61,915 nt of DNA from Vibrio brasiliensis LMG 20546 (GTDB lineage: Bacteria > Pseudomonadota > Gammaproteobacteria > Enterobacterales > Vibrionaceae). Shown here piece by piece: positions 47,486 to 56,593 of this stretch. The position numbers and the translations under genes were made by a program. Under the pieces are notes generated by a model that was given only the letters and a program-made list of their open reading frames with translations, made no database searches and was not told the origin of the DNA. Location: the NCBI RefSeq assembly GCF_000189255.1, contig NZ_AEVS01000070.1, positions 1-61,915 of the forward strand, written 5' to 3'. Position 1 is the stretch's first letter, and each line of letters starts with the position of its first letter.

Positions 47486-48214
47486 TTAAATTTGTGGTTT
47501 GATGATTTTTGATACGCTTTCAGCGATTTTAGCCACGTTTTCACCCTCTTCACCGACAAGGATTAAACTGGTATTTCCCATAGGTTCAACAATACCCGTC
47601 ATGCCATCCTCTTCGAAGTTGACCGCTTTGTCAGACGCAATGCCGGTTAAGAACAGTGTTACCTTGCCTTTTTCGCCCTGAAAGACCATGTGCATCGCGT
47701 TAGATTTACCAAAGCCACAGTGGTTAAGGTAATAGACGTGATACGGGAAGGTCTCAGACAACTGATGCTCAAAAGGCATCATCTTAGCGTTGATTTGTGC
47801 TGACTCTACCTGTTCATCAAGATGTGCGACAAACGGCTTTTCATCAACGACATGCTTCATTGCAGTACTGGCTAAGCTTGCTTGTGCCGGCGATACGACT
47901 AAGTTACCCCAGTTTAGTTGTCCAACCAGAATACCTGCGACAAAGGCAACCGAAGCAGCCATCGCCATCGCTTTACGGGCGAAGTTAGGGCGAACAACAT
48001 TGTTTTCAACCGATGATGTTTGATTGAACAGGATTCGATCAGCGAGATCATCAGGTACATCGACAGACATCGCTTTGGCAATGCGCTTGTCGAGATCGAG
48101 GATCTCATCTGCAAACTGACTATTCTGCTCGTTTGCCGAAATCGCAGCATTGATGTCTTCATCCCGATGTTTAGGATCGGACATAATGCGTCTACGGAAT
48201 TCGAGTTCATCCAT
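47486..48214 (-). CDS. DUF3379 membrane protein, probable anti-sigma partner
   Basis: 242 residues. The cytoplasmic N-terminus (MDELEFRRRIMSDPKHRDED) and one central membrane helix (~residues 85-103, KAMAMAASVAFVAGILVGQ) are typical of DUF3379 proteins, followed by a periplasmic domain of ~140 residues. The layout and the eight-base overlap with an ECF sigma gene suggest an anti-sigma factor. It lacks the HxxxCxxC zinc motif of the ZAS class, so direct inhibition is an inference. Confidence 0.8.
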   Translation of the reverse strand: MDELEFRRRIMSDPKHRDEDINAAISANEQNSQFADEILDLDKRIAKAMSVDVPDDLADRILFNQTSSVENNVVRPNFARKAMAMAASVAFVAGILVGQLNWGNLVVSPAQASLASTAMKHVVDEKPFVAHLDEQVESAQINAKMMPFEHQLSETFPYHVYYLNHCGFGKSNAMHMVFQGEKGKVTLFLTGIASDKAVNFEEDGMTGIVEPMGNTSLILVGEEGENVAKIAESVSKIIKPQI

Positions 48215-48770
48215 TTTGCTGCCCCCTGTGTGTATTATCTGAATCTAACATCTCTTTCAGTTGATTACGTGCTCTGAATAGGCGTGTCATAACGGTATTT
48301 TTATTCAGACCGAGAATGTCACCTATCTCTTCACCACTAAATCCACCTACAACCTGAAGAAAGAGTGGTTCGCGGTACTCTTCTTCCAGCTTCATGATCT
48401 GAGCTTGTACCCACTGGGTCTGGTGATGCGGGTCATCGGAGACTTTTGCATCATTACCATGGTCGTCGATATCAACCAGATCAAATTGCTTGCGTTCGAA
48501 GCGGCGGGCGTTTTCTCGTCTCAAAATAGTAATGAGCCAAGATTTCGCGGCTTTTTCATCTTGCAGGCTATCAAGTGACTTCCAGGCTCTTAAGCAGGTT
48601 TCCTGTACCAAATCTTCCGAAATGGTGGGATCTTTACACAACCAATATGCGTATCGATACAAGTCACGGTGATAGGCTCTTACAAGAGCTTCATATTTTC
48701 TTTGCTTGTCCATATCCGAGTTGACCGGATCGTTGGACTTTTTCTTTCCAAAAAAGCGAATAATTGACAC
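48207..48770 (-). CDS. ECF-family RNA polymerase sigma factor
   Basis: 187 residues. Region 2 (YEALVRAYHRDLYRYAYWLC; DPTISEDLVQETCLRAWKSL) and region 4 (YREPLFLQVVGGFSGEEIGDILGLNKNTVMTRLFRARNQL) define an ECF sigma factor that is not RpoE. I chose the GTG at 48770 because GGAGG lies five bases upstream; an ATG at 48791 is in frame and adds seven residues. It is co-transcribed with the DUF3379 gene. Its target genes are unknown. Confidence 0.88.
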   Translation of the reverse strand: MSIIRFFGKKKSNDPVNSDMDKQRKYEALVRAYHRDLYRYAYWLCKDPTISEDLVQETCLRAWKSLDSLQDEKAAKSWLITILRRENARRFERKQFDLVDIDDHGNDAKVSDDPHHQTQWVQAQIMKLEEEYREPLFLQVVGGFSGEEIGDILGLNKNTVMTRLFRARNQLKEMLDSDNTHRGQQNG

Positions 48771-48932
48771 ATGTGCCTCCCTCGTTGCCATGTGATTTCT
48801 TATTTTTCTTAGATTGGCTCCACAACCCATCTATGGTAACTGACTGTGATTTCAACAGTATGTGGTGCGTTTTAACCTATTCACAGTCGGTTTCGTCGTG
48901 ACCTCACAATTATATTGAGAGATATATAAGTC

Positions 48933-49067
48933 ATGCGACATAGAAATCGAACTAAAATTGATCTACTTCAAAATCTAGCTAACTCTAACGGTTATAGTAA
49001 CACCTGTCATCTAGTCGATGTTTACATCGACAAGTTGAGCAAGATGACACTTCCTTTTGAAGGCTGA
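48933..49067 (+). CDS. Small hypothetical protein, 44 residues
   Basis: ATG at 48933 to TGA at 49065. The protein starts MRHRNRTKIDLLQNLANSN and ends DKLSKMTLPFEG; it has a basic start and two likely helices, one cysteine and no membrane segment. It stands alone in a 540-base gap and is followed by a hairpin and then a strong terminator, as expected for a real transcript. The ribosome binding site is weak (GAGAGAT). I do not recognise the family. Confidence 0.5.
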   Translation: MRHRNRTKIDLLQNLANSNGYSNTCHLVDVYIDKLSKMTLPFEG

Positions 49068-49081
49068 CTTTACTTTCTCCT

Positions 49082-49097
49082 AATCAGGAAACTGATT
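49082..49097 (+). other. Hairpin with GAAA tetraloop
   Basis: AATCAG-GAAA-CTGATT is a six-pair stem with a GNRA loop, 15 bases after the small ORF and 40 before the terminator. It may stabilise the 3' end of that transcript. Confidence 0.5.
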
Positions 49098-49136
49098 ATT
49101 TCAATTGGCGTAAGTTAATTGCTTTATATATTCCAA

Positions 49137-49163
49137 CCACACAGTTTTGTGTGGTTTTTTTTT
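49137..49163 (+). terminator. Rho-independent terminator after the 44-residue ORF
   Basis: A perfect stem CCACACA with TGTGTGG around GTTT is followed by nine T bases. It ends transcription entering from the 48933 side, since no other plus-strand gene precedes it for several kilobases. Confidence 0.93.
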
Positions 49164-49307
49164 GCCTCCAAACCTAGCTAATCCGGCCTTGTCCGATAAA
49201 TTTCACTTCCTTCTGACGTCTTGTCCTACCTAAGCTGTATTAATTATTGCACCTAACCCGTGGCTAATGTGGAATCTGGCTTAAGTCACGTTTATTCAAA
49301 CGAGCGT

Positions 49308-49335
49308 TTGATTGAATTAACAATCTCGTTACAAT
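49308..49335 (+). promoter_or_regulatory. Probable fadI promoter
   Basis: TTGATT (49308-49313) and TACAAT (49330-49335) are spaced by 16 bases, and the FadR-like site starts two bases later. Transcription would begin near 49342, about 30 bases before the fadI ATG. Confidence 0.65.
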
Positions 49336-49336
49336 G

Positions 49337-49353
49337 ATTCTGGTCAGACCTCT
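49337..49353 (+). promoter_or_regulatory. FadR-type operator of fadIJ
   Basis: ATTCTGGTCAGACCTCT contains the core TGGTC-A-GACCT and matches the FadR consensus (AACTGGTCNGACCTGTT) well. It covers the predicted transcription start, the position for repression. Long-chain acyl-CoA would relieve it. Confidence 0.85.
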
Positions 49354-49371
49354 ATCTATTAAGGAGCAACA

Positions 49372-50679
49372 ATGGGCAAGCAGGAAGTGAAAACTCGCTC
49401 AGGAGAACGCGTGGCGATTGTCGCAGGATTGCGAACGCCTTTTGCGCGTCAAAGTACAGAATTTAGTCAGGTTCCAGCAGTGGATCTGGGCAAAATGGTG
49501 GTGAGTGACATGCTTGCTCGCACTGAAATCGATCCGAAACTGATCGAGCAAGTCGTATTTGGTCAAGTAGTACAAATGCCTGAAGCACCGAACATTGCTC
49601 GTGAAATCGTATTGGGCACTGGTATGCACATCAATACTGATGCTTACAGTGTGACTCGCGCTTGTGCGACAAGTTTTCAATCAGCAGTTAACGTTGCTGA
49701 GAGCATTATGGCTGGTACGATCGACGTAGGTATTGCTGGCGGTGCAGACTCTTCATCTGTATTACCGATTGGCGTGTCGAAAAAGCTTGCTGCCAATCTG
49801 CTTGCTTTAAGTAAGACCAAGACACTAAGTCAGAAACTAAAAATCCTTAAAACACTTTCATTTAAAGACCTGATGCCAGTACCACCAGCTGTTGCGGAGT
49901 ATTCTACAGGCCTGTCGATGGGGCAGACCGCAGAGCAGATGGCGAAATCTCACGGCATTACTCGTCAGGCGCAGGATGAACTGGCTCATCGTTCGCATAC
50001 GTTAGCGGCTCAAGCGTGGGCCGACGGTAAGATTGCGGGTGAAGTAATGACGGCTTTCCCTGAACCTTATAAAAAATGGATCGATAAAGATAACAACATC
50101 CGCCAAGACTCGACCATTGAAGGTTATGCAAAACTTCGCCCTGCGTTTGACCGTCAGTACGGTAGCGTTACGGCTGCAAACAGTACTCCTCTAACAGATG
50201 GTGCTGCGGCGATTATGCTAATGCGTGAAGGCAAAGCGAAAGAGCTCGGCCTTGACATCATGGGTTACATTCGCTCATACGCTTTCTCTGCAATCGGCGT
50301 AGAGAGTGATATGTTGATGGGACCTTCCTACGCAACACCAATGGCGCTCGACCGAGCTGGAATCGAGCTTTCCGATCTTACTTTGATTGATATGCATGAA
50401 GCGTTTGCTGCTCAGGCTTTGTCAAATGTGAAGATGTTTGCGAGTGACAAGTTTGCCCAAGAGAAGTTGGGCCGCTCGAAAGCGATCGGTGAGATTGATA
50501 TGGATAAGTTTAACGTGCTAGGTGGTTCTATTGCCTACGGTCACCCGTTTGCCGCAACTGGCGCACGTATGATTACTCAAACGCTAAGAGAGCTGCAGCG
50601 TCGTGGCGGCGGTCTGGCTCTTAACACAGCTTGTGCGGCTGGTGGTTTGGGCGCGGCAATGGTATTGGAGGTAGAATAA
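49372..50679 (+). CDS. fadI: 3-ketoacyl-CoA thiolase FadI
   Basis: 435 residues (E. coli FadI 436). The nucleophilic Cys is in [13 protein letters not shown] (~residue 99), the active-site His is in [16 protein letters not shown], and the second Cys is in [13 protein letters not shown]. It cleaves 3-ketoacyl-CoA to acetyl-CoA plus a shortened acyl-CoA, in complex with FadJ. A strong AAGGAG precedes the ATG. The stop overlaps the fadJ start by one base. Confidence 0.96.
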   Translation: MGKQEVKTRSGERVAIVAGLRTPFARQSTEFSQVPAVDLGKMVVSDMLARTEIDPKLIEQVVFGQVVQMPEAPNIAREIVLGTGMHINTDAYSVTRACATSFQSAVNVAESIMAGTIDVGIAGGADSSSVLPIGVSKKLAANLLALSKTKTLSQKLKILKTLSFKDLMPVPPAVAEYSTGLSMGQTAEQMAKSHGITRQAQDELAHRSHTLAAQAWADGKIAGEVMTAFPEPYKKWIDKDNNIRQDSTIEGYAKLRPAFDRQYGSVTAANSTPLTDGAAAIMLMREGKAKELGLDIMGYIRSYAFSAIGVESDMLMGPSYATPMALDRAGIELSDLTLIDMHEAFAAQALSNVKMFASDKFAQEKLGRSKAIGEIDMDKFNVLGGSIAYGHPFAATGARMITQTLRELQRRGGGLALNTACAAGGLGAAMVLEVE

Positions 50680-52799
50680 TGAGTGAACAAACCGCATTTA
50701 ACTTATCAATCGACGAGCAAAATATCGCTTGGTTAGCCATCGACGTTGTTGGCGAAAAGATGAATACACTGCAAGCAGCTTTCGCTGAAGAGATGGAAGC
50801 TATCTTTGTTCAGCTTGCTGAAAAGCAGTCTTCGCTTAAAGGTCTTATTGTTCACTCGCTAAAACCAGACAACTTTATTGCCGGCGCTGATGTACGCATG
50901 CTTGATGCTTGCACCAGTGCAAGTGAAGCACAGGCTTTGGCAGAGAAAGGTCAGCAGATGTTTCAGCAGCTTTCGGATCTCCCTTATCCGGTAGTTGCAG
51001 CGATCCACGGCCCTTGTTTAGGTGGTGGTCTGGAGCTGGCTCTGGCATGTGACTATCGCGTTTGTAGTGACTCTGATAAGACTCGTCTAGGTCTGCCTGA
51101 AGTTCAGCTAGGTCTGCTACCGGGTTCTGGTGGTACGCAACGTTTACCACGTTTGATTGGCCTATTACCGTCATTGGATTTAATTCTGACTGGTAAGCAG
51201 CTGCGCGCTAAAAAAGCCAAGAAGTTGGGTGTTGCTGACGCAGTGGTTCCACAGACAGTGTTACTGGAAGTGGCGAAAAGCTTTGTTGAAAAACACACAG
51301 GTAAGAGCAAAGCAAAACGCAAAGCTTCGACTAAAGAGAAGCTGATCGCTAACACCGGTCTTGGACGCAAAGTGATTTTCGATCAGGCTGCGAAAAAGAC
51401 TCGCGAGAAGACACGCGGAAATTATCCGGCAGCTGACGCGATTCTGGAGGTGATTCGTTTCGGTCTGGAAAAAGGCTTTGAAAAAGGTCAGAAGAAGGAA
51501 GCGGAACGTTTTGGTGAGTTGGTTATGACCAATGAATCGAAAGCACTTCGCTCGATCTTCTTTGCCACTACAGAAATGAAGAAAGAGAATGGTAGCTACG
51601 CTGATCCGAAAGCATTAGAGCGTGCAGCCGTGCTCGGTGGCGGTTTGATGGGCGCGGGTATCAGCCATGTCAGTGTCGCGAAAGCAAAAGTACCAGTGCG
51701 TATTAAAGATGTGTCAAATGATGGTGTATTGAACGCACTTAAATACAACTACAAATTGTTCGAAAAGCAGCGAAAACGCCGCATTCTGTCGAAAGCTCAG
51801 CTGCAAAGCAAGATGTTACAGCTGTCAGGTGGTACTGACTTCACTACCTTTAACCATACAGACATTGTTATCGAAGCCGTATTTGAAGATCTACAACTTA
51901 AGCAGCAGATGGTTGCAGATGTAGAAGAAAACGCTAAAGATAGCACCATTTTTGCTACTAATACCTCATCGCTGCCGATCCATCAGATTGCTGAAAAAGC
52001 GGCGCGCCCGGAAAATGTGGTAGGTCTGCATTACTTCAGTCCAGTAGAGAAAATGCCGCTTGTAGAGGTGATTCCTCATGAGGGTACGTCTGCAGAAACC
52101 ATCTCAACAGTGGTTGAATTTGCCCGTAAGCAAGGTAAAACACCAATTGTTGTTAAAGATTGTGCCGGTTTTTACGTTAACCGTATCCTAGCGCCATACA
52201 TGAACGAAGCGGCGCAGGTGCTGTTGACGGGTGAGCCGATTGAGCAACTTGATACAGCACTGCTTAATTTCGGTTTCCCGGTTGGGCCTATCACATTGCT
52301 TGATGAAGTGGGTGTTGATATTGGTGCCAAGATCATGCCTATCTTAGTCAATGAGCTTGGTGAACGCTTCCAGGGACCTGACGTATTCGACAAACTGCTT
52401 AATGATGACCGCAAAGGACGTAAGAGTGGTAAAGGCTTCTATACCTATAAAGGTAAGAAGAAAGAAGTGGATAAGTCAGTTTACAAATTACTTGGTCTGA
52501 CTCCTGAATCTAAGCTAGCAGAAAAAGATATCGCCATGCGATGTGTTCTTCCGATGCTTAATGAAGCGGTACGCTGTCTGGACGAGGGTATTATCCGCAG
52601 TCCGCGTGATGGTGATATTGGTGCAATCTTTGGTATTGGCTTCCCTCCATTCCTGGGTGGTCCGTTCCGTTATATGGACCAAATCGGTATCAAGAAGCTG
52701 GTAGAGATCATGAATGATCATGCACAGAAATACGGTGACCGTTTTGCACCGTGTGACGGGCTGCTGACACGAGCTGGACTTGACAGTACATTCTACTGA
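50679..52799 (+). CDS. fadJ: Fatty acid oxidation complex subunit alpha FadJ
   Basis: 706 residues. The N-terminal crotonase domain ([27 protein letters not shown]) hydrates enoyl-CoA. The 3-hydroxyacyl-CoA dehydrogenase domain begins at [16 protein letters not shown] (~residue 315), with [13 protein letters not shown] and a C-terminal repeat. I chose the ATG at 50679 ([10 protein letters not shown]), coupled to fadI; the longer frame lies inside fadI. The length matches E. coli FadJ (714). Confidence 0.96.
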   Translation: MSEQTAFNLSIDEQNIAWLAIDVVGEKMNTLQAAFAEEMEAIFVQLAEKQSSLKGLIVHSLKPDNFIAGADVRMLDACTSASEAQALAEKGQQMFQQLSDLPYPVVAAIHGPCLGGGLELALACDYRVCSDSDKTRLGLPEVQLGLLPGSGGTQRLPRLIGLLPSLDLILTGKQLRAKKAKKLGVADAVVPQTVLLEVAKSFVEKHTGKSKAKRKASTKEKLIANTGLGRKVIFDQAAKKTREKTRGNYPAADAILEVIRFGLEKGFEKGQKKEAERFGELVMTNESKALRSIFFATTEMKKENGSYADPKALERAAVLGGGLMGAGISHVSVAKAKVPVRIKDVSNDGVLNALKYNYKLFEKQRKRRILSKAQLQSKMLQLSGGTDFTTFNHTDIVIEAVFEDLQLKQQMVADVEENAKDSTIFATNTSSLPIHQIAEKAARPENVVGLHYFSPVEKMPLVEVIPHEGTSAETISTVVEFARKQGKTPIVVKDCAGFYVNRILAPYMNEAAQVLLTGEPIEQLDTALLNFGFPVGPITLLDEVGVDIGAKIMPILVNELGERFQGPDVFDKLLNDDRKGRKSGKGFYTYKGKKKEVDKSVYKLLGLTPESKLAEKDIAMRCVLPMLNEAVRCLDEGIIRSPRDGDIGAIFGIGFPPFLGGPFRYMDQIGIKKLVEIMNDHAQKYGDRFAPCDGLLTRAGLDSTFY

Positions 52800-52820
52800 T
52801 TTACAAAGTAATTAATCGCA

Positions 52821-52846
52821 GGCGAGCCGAGAGGTTCGCCTTTTTT
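52821..52846 (+). terminator. Rho-independent terminator of fadIJ
   Basis: GGCGAGCC pairs with GGTTCGCC (one wobble pair) around GAGA and runs into six T bases. Confidence 0.92.
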
Positions 52847-52901
52847 GTTTGTGAGAGTTATTATCAAGAAGAAAAAACGATAACGCTAAAAAGGATGTCA
52901 A

Positions 52902-53450
52902 ATGGATGCTCTAGATTTATTGCTCAACCGTCGCTCAATTGCCAAGTTGTCAGAGCCAGCTCCAGAAGGTAAAGCATTAGAGAACATTATTCGTGCAGGT
53001 CTGCGTGCGCCTGATCATGCAGGGTTAACACCGTGGCGTTTTGTTATCGCTCAGGGTGAAGGTCTGAGCAAGCTGTCAGATATATTGGTTACAGCAGCAC
53101 AAGCAGAGCAAAGTGAACAAGCGGTGGTCGATAAAGTAAAGAACGCGCCATTTCGTGCCCCTATGGTGATCACTGTCATCGCTAAAGTCACTGAACATGA
53201 GAAAGTTCCGGCAATAGAACAGCATTTGTCTGCGGGTTGTGCGGTACAGGCTATGCAGATGGCGGCGGTAGCGCAAGGGTTCCAGGGTTTCTGGCGTTCA
53301 GGTAAGTGGATGTTCCATGATGAGGTGCGTCAGGCGTTTGGTCTCGAAGGTGAGGATCAGATTGTTGGCTTCCTATACCTTGGAACACCAGGCTGTACGC
53401 CAATGAAGGTACCAGAGCGAGATCTGACTAAGTTCGTCGAATACCTTTAA
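52902..53450 (+). CDS. ydjA: NAD(P)H nitroreductase, YdjA type
   Basis: 182 residues (E. coli YdjA 183). The N-terminus MDALDLLLNRRSIAKL and LRAPDHAGLTPWRFV are the FMN-binding signatures of this minimal nitroreductase subfamily. It forms a homodimer with FMN at the interface; the physiological substrate is not known. Its 3' end faces the LysR gene across a terminator. Confidence 0.9.
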   Translation: MDALDLLLNRRSIAKLSEPAPEGKALENIIRAGLRAPDHAGLTPWRFVIAQGEGLSKLSDILVTAAQAEQSEQAVVDKVKNAPFRAPMVITVIAKVTEHEKVPAIEQHLSAGCAVQAMQMAAVAQGFQGFWRSGKWMFHDEVRQAFGLEGEDQIVGFLYLGTPGCTPMKVPERDLTKFVEYL

Positions 53451-53460
53451 AGAGAAACTT

Positions 53461-53488
53461 AGAGCTTGGCATTACGCCAAGCTCTTTT
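53461..53488. terminator. Terminator between ydjA and the LysR gene
   Basis: A perfect ten-pair stem AGAGCTTGGC with GCCAAGCTCT around ATTAC is followed by TTTTGTT on the plus strand. On the minus strand the T content is low, so it serves mainly the plus strand. Confidence 0.88.
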
Positions 53489-53492
53489 GTTA

Positions 53493-54368
53493 TTAGTGAA
53501 TGTTGTAAGCAATTACAAAGTCGATAAATAAGCGAACTTTCTCTGGAAGGTGATCTTTGTGGTTGTACAACATATAGATATCGCGTGGGTTGGCACTCCA
53601 GTCCTGGAGCACGCGCACCAGACTGCCATCTTCGATGTATTCACGCAGCATAACGTCAGGCATTAGCGTGATGCCTAAACCTTCAGAACAAGCACTTCTC
53701 ACAACGTTAAGCGTATTGGCCTGAAAGCGGCCTTTATCGTTATTAACAACGGTCTCGCCACTGTTATTCGACAACTGCCATTTTAAAAGAGGCGCGCCTT
53801 TTAATAAGGAGTGCTGATGAAGCTCTTCAGCATGGGTTGGCGCTGGGTGAGCTTTTAGGTACTCAGGGCTAGCGACGAGGATGTCAGCAACAGAGCTGAT
53901 TTTACGAGCGATTAGGCTTGAGTCGCGCTGTGGACCAACACGGAAGATGACATCCCACTCTGTAGGATCAAGTTGGTCAGCCTGATTGCTGGTCGTAAGT
54001 TCGATGTTGATGTCTGGATACTGCGACATAAACGCGTTGAACATCGGCATCATCATTCGCTTGGTCAGGTTTGATGGCGCGGTAATACGTATCTTACCTG
54101 CAGCACCACGACACTCATCTGTGATCTCTTCCGCCGCCAGCGTTAGTCGGTTTAATAGGGGAGAGCACTCAGCGTAAAAACGTTCACCCGCTTCCGTCAG
54201 AGAAAGTTTACGCGCATGGCGATTGAGTAGGCGAAGGTTCAGAGACTCTTCTAATGCCTGAATACGTCGCGTAATTGTTGCAACTGGAATCATCGTCTTA
54301 CGAGAAGTTGCTGTATAGCTCCCATTTTCGACTACAAGTCTAAACAGGTTGAGGTCATCTAATTTCAT
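53493..54368 (-). CDS. LysR-family transcriptional regulator
   Basis: 291 residues. The N-terminal winged helix-turn-helix (LNLFRLVVENGSYTATSRKT; ATITRRIQALEESLNLRLLN) is followed by the substrate-binding-like effector domain (GKIRITAPSNLTKRMMMPMF). Regulators of this branch often control a divergent oxidoreductase or efflux gene, but the divergent neighbour here is an RssB-like gene, so the target is unclear. I chose the ATG at 54368; an ATG at 54380 adds four residues. Confidence 0.9.
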   Translation of the reverse strand: MKLDDLNLFRLVVENGSYTATSRKTMIPVATITRRIQALEESLNLRLLNRHARKLSLTEAGERFYAECSPLLNRLTLAAEEITDECRGAAGKIRITAPSNLTKRMMMPMFNAFMSQYPDINIELTTSNQADQLDPTEWDVIFRVGPQRDSSLIARKISSVADILVASPEYLKAHPAPTHAEELHQHSLLKGAPLLKWQLSNNSGETVVNNDKGRFQANTLNVVRSACSEGLGITLMPDVMLREYIEDGSLVRVLQDWSANPRDIYMLYNHKDHLPEKVRLFIDFVIAYNIH

Positions 54369-54613
54369 TGTACCAGACACATTTTTTTACGAATTCGGTT
54401 AATTTATATCTATATCAAATGCTAAAGCTTGAGTCACATCAACAAGTACAGCGAAATTTGATATCCCATACATATAGTATGCAACTGAACTGCAAAGTGG
54501 AAGATTTGTATAAACAGCCTTTCAAGACTACTTTTTAAAGAGTGTTTGAAACAACTGACAACAATAAAAATAACGGCACGTTGTACCACATGATATGTGT
54601 GAGGCGAAGGTTT

Positions 54614-55714
54614 ATGCATAAGACAATCGAAGTTGGGGCCAGTGCAACAGTACCAGTCTCTGTTGGACAAAAAGTGATTATGCTGGTGGATGACGACCCT
54701 ATTTTTCGTCGTATCACCTCAGGTTTTTTAGTTGCCCAAGGATATAAAGTTATCGAAGCTGAAGACGGTCTCGATGGCTTACAAAAATTACGTACAAGTG
54801 AACCAGATTTAATCCTGTGTGACCTCTCTATGCCAATTCTTGATGGAATTGAGTTTGTTGAAGAGGTCAGTCTTGAATACCCATCATTACCGTTGATCGT
54901 GGTTTCTGCCACCGACGAAATCGCAGACGTTGCTAGAGCGTTGCGTTACGGTATTAAGGATTTTCTGGCTAAACCGATCAGTAACCATGCTCATCTGGCA
55001 AGTGCGATCGAAAATACGTTGGATGATTCTGATAATCACCTGAGTGATCAGCGCGACTTTTCGAGCCAGTGGTTCAGAGTCGATAGTGGTGATATGCCCG
55101 AAGAGCAAGAGTTACATTGGCATTTAGAGTACCTGGAAGAGAATCCAATCGCGGCGAAAGATCTTCTGCATGCTTTACTGCCAGATAAGGATACCTCTCA
55201 GGGTGACTGGAAGTGTAGCTATCGACTGTTGCAATCCACCGATGTTATGCCGCTAGTGTTTGATTATGCATGGCTGATTAATGGTCAGTTTGCCTTCTAT
55301 CTGGTTGATTCAGCCAGTGAAGGTCAGCATGGCGCTGCAACGACTCTGATGATCCGTGCTCTATTCCATGACTACTTACGTAATTTGAAATGCTTTAATG
55401 CTGATCTCAAGGACATCTCCGCTCTGCTTGAAAAGGGGATTGAATGCTCCGGATGCAGCACTCCAGTCAGGGCGTTGTTTGGCATTGCTGACCTATCTGA
55501 AGGAACTCTTTCATTATTGCCGGCTGGGTTGGATGCCCAGTGGTCGAATGGTTACATCTCTCAGCATATTCCGGCAGGAGCCTTGTTAGGGGAGAAATGT
55601 GGCAAGAATTTTATCACTTCAGATTTGCCGATTCAGTCAGCCTGTCAACTGACGCTTAGTTGCCTGGGTTCGAGCAGTTTCAGTCTGGATATATACAACG
55701 GAGCCAAGGCCTAG
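54614..55714 (+). CDS. rssB: Response regulator with PP2C-like output domain, RssB-like
   Basis: 366 residues. A receiver domain (~20-140) has acidic residues D26-D28, phospho-acceptor D70 (LCDLSMPILDGIEF) and Lys in FLAKPIS. A linker leads to a PP2C/SpoIIE-like domain (~185-366) that seems degenerate: metal-binding aspartates of active phosphatases are not evident. This matches E. coli RssB, which hands RpoS to ClpXP. I chose the ATG at 54614 behind GAAGG. The RssB function is inferred from layout; a different phosphatase-type regulator remains possible. Confidence 0.68.
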   Translation: MHKTIEVGASATVPVSVGQKVIMLVDDDPIFRRITSGFLVAQGYKVIEAEDGLDGLQKLRTSEPDLILCDLSMPILDGIEFVEEVSLEYPSLPLIVVSATDEIADVARALRYGIKDFLAKPISNHAHLASAIENTLDDSDNHLSDQRDFSSQWFRVDSGDMPEEQELHWHLEYLEENPIAAKDLLHALLPDKDTSQGDWKCSYRLLQSTDVMPLVFDYAWLINGQFAFYLVDSASEGQHGAATTLMIRALFHDYLRNLKCFNADLKDISALLEKGIECSGCSTPVRALFGIADLSEGTLSLLPAGLDAQWSNGYISQHIPAGALLGEKCGKNFITSDLPIQSACQLTLSCLGSSSFSLDIYNGAKA

Positions 55715-55752
55715 CGCGTACAGTCATAAATTTGTAATAACCCTCATTTTAG

Positions 55753-55773
55753 TCGGTGTTTGTCGAACACCGA
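55753..55773 (+). other. Hairpin after the RssB-like gene
   Basis: TCGGTGTT pairs perfectly with AACACCGA around TGTCG. No T run follows. It may be a transcript-end structure of the RssB-like gene or part of the leader of the next small gene. Confidence 0.45.
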
Positions 55774-55874
55774 TTAGGGTATAGTCCGCCATAAACAAAA
55801 ATAGCCCATTTCATTAACAATAACTTAATGGTTTGGGTAATAAGTCGTCACCTAATATTTAGAGAAGTGAGCTC

Positions 55875-56006
55875 ATGGCAGACAAAGATTTTAAAGAACC
55901 GTATAATATTTTTTACTTTCTAGGATTCATCGCAGTACTACTTATCCCAACGCTTCCAGCGACTCTTACCTGGATTCGTGTTTTAAATGGGTACGCGGGC
56001 TTCTAA
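55875..56006 (+). CDS. Small membrane protein, 43 residues
   Basis: ATG at 55875 to TAA at 56004. The protein starts MADKDFKEPYNIFYFLGF and has a hydrophobic helix (~residues 12-34, with LLIPTLPATLTWI). GAGAAG lies upstream of the start. Its 3' end overlaps the ybaN start by 20 bases, so the two are probably translated from one message. I know of no assigned function. Confidence 0.65.
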   Translation: MADKDFKEPYNIFYFLGFIAVLLIPTLPATLTWIRVLNGYAGF

Positions 56007-56418
56007 GCAGCATTTGGAGCATGCCATCAATATTCGTAAATTGTTTCTCAAATTTGTTGGTATGCTCAGCCTAGTATTAGGCATCATAGGTATCTTTCTT
56101 CCTCTCCTCCCAACAACACCATTTATCTTACTCGCCAGCGCCTGCTTTATGCGCAGCAGCCCAAGATTCCACTACTGGCTAAGACATCACAAAACCTTTG
56201 GTCCTATGCTGACTAACTGGCATAAAAACCGAGCTGTTACGGCTAAGGTCAAAAAGCGTGGAGCCTTATGCATATTGATTAGTTTTGCTTTCTCGATCTG
56301 GGTCGTGCCCCATTTCTGGTTAAAGATTATGCTAGTTTTAATGCTGGTGGTTTTACTCAGTTGGTTTATTCGTTTGCCTGTGATGGAGCACCTTGCCGAC
56401 AGCGAAGAAAATCACTAA
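55987..56418 (+). CDS. ybaN: YbaN family inner-membrane protein (DUF454)
   Basis: 143 residues. Two to three membrane helices, with the DUF454 core GIIGIFLPLLPTTPFILLASACFMRSSPRFH near residues 35-65 (family pattern of Gly, Pro and Cys). Function is unknown; in E. coli ybaN lies just upstream of apt, as here. The start at 55987 overlaps the small membrane ORF; a TTG at 56014 would avoid the overlap. Confidence 0.88.
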   Translation: MGTRASKQHLEHAINIRKLFLKFVGMLSLVLGIIGIFLPLLPTTPFILLASACFMRSSPRFHYWLRHHKTFGPMLTNWHKNRAVTAKVKKRGALCILISFAFSIWVVPHFWLKIMLVLMLVVLLSWFIRLPVMEHLADSEENH

Positions 56419-56434
56419 GATTGCTAGGAAGTGT

Positions 56435-56464
56435 GCCCGCTTTTGAAGTGGGCGTTTGTTTTTT
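56435..56464 (+). terminator. Rho-independent terminator after ybaN
   Basis: GCCCGCTT pairs with AAGTGGGC (one G-T wobble) around TTG and is followed by GTTTGTTTTTT. Confidence 0.82.
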
Positions 56465-56593
56465 AGGCACAATAAACCTTGGTAGCTATTTCGGTTATAA
56501 CCCTAGGTTAGATTGTGCTGAGAACCTCGCTATTCGTTGGTTACTCTCCAAAACGGAAAGTTAAATCAACCTAGCCAATCTAAGTATAGAGTT

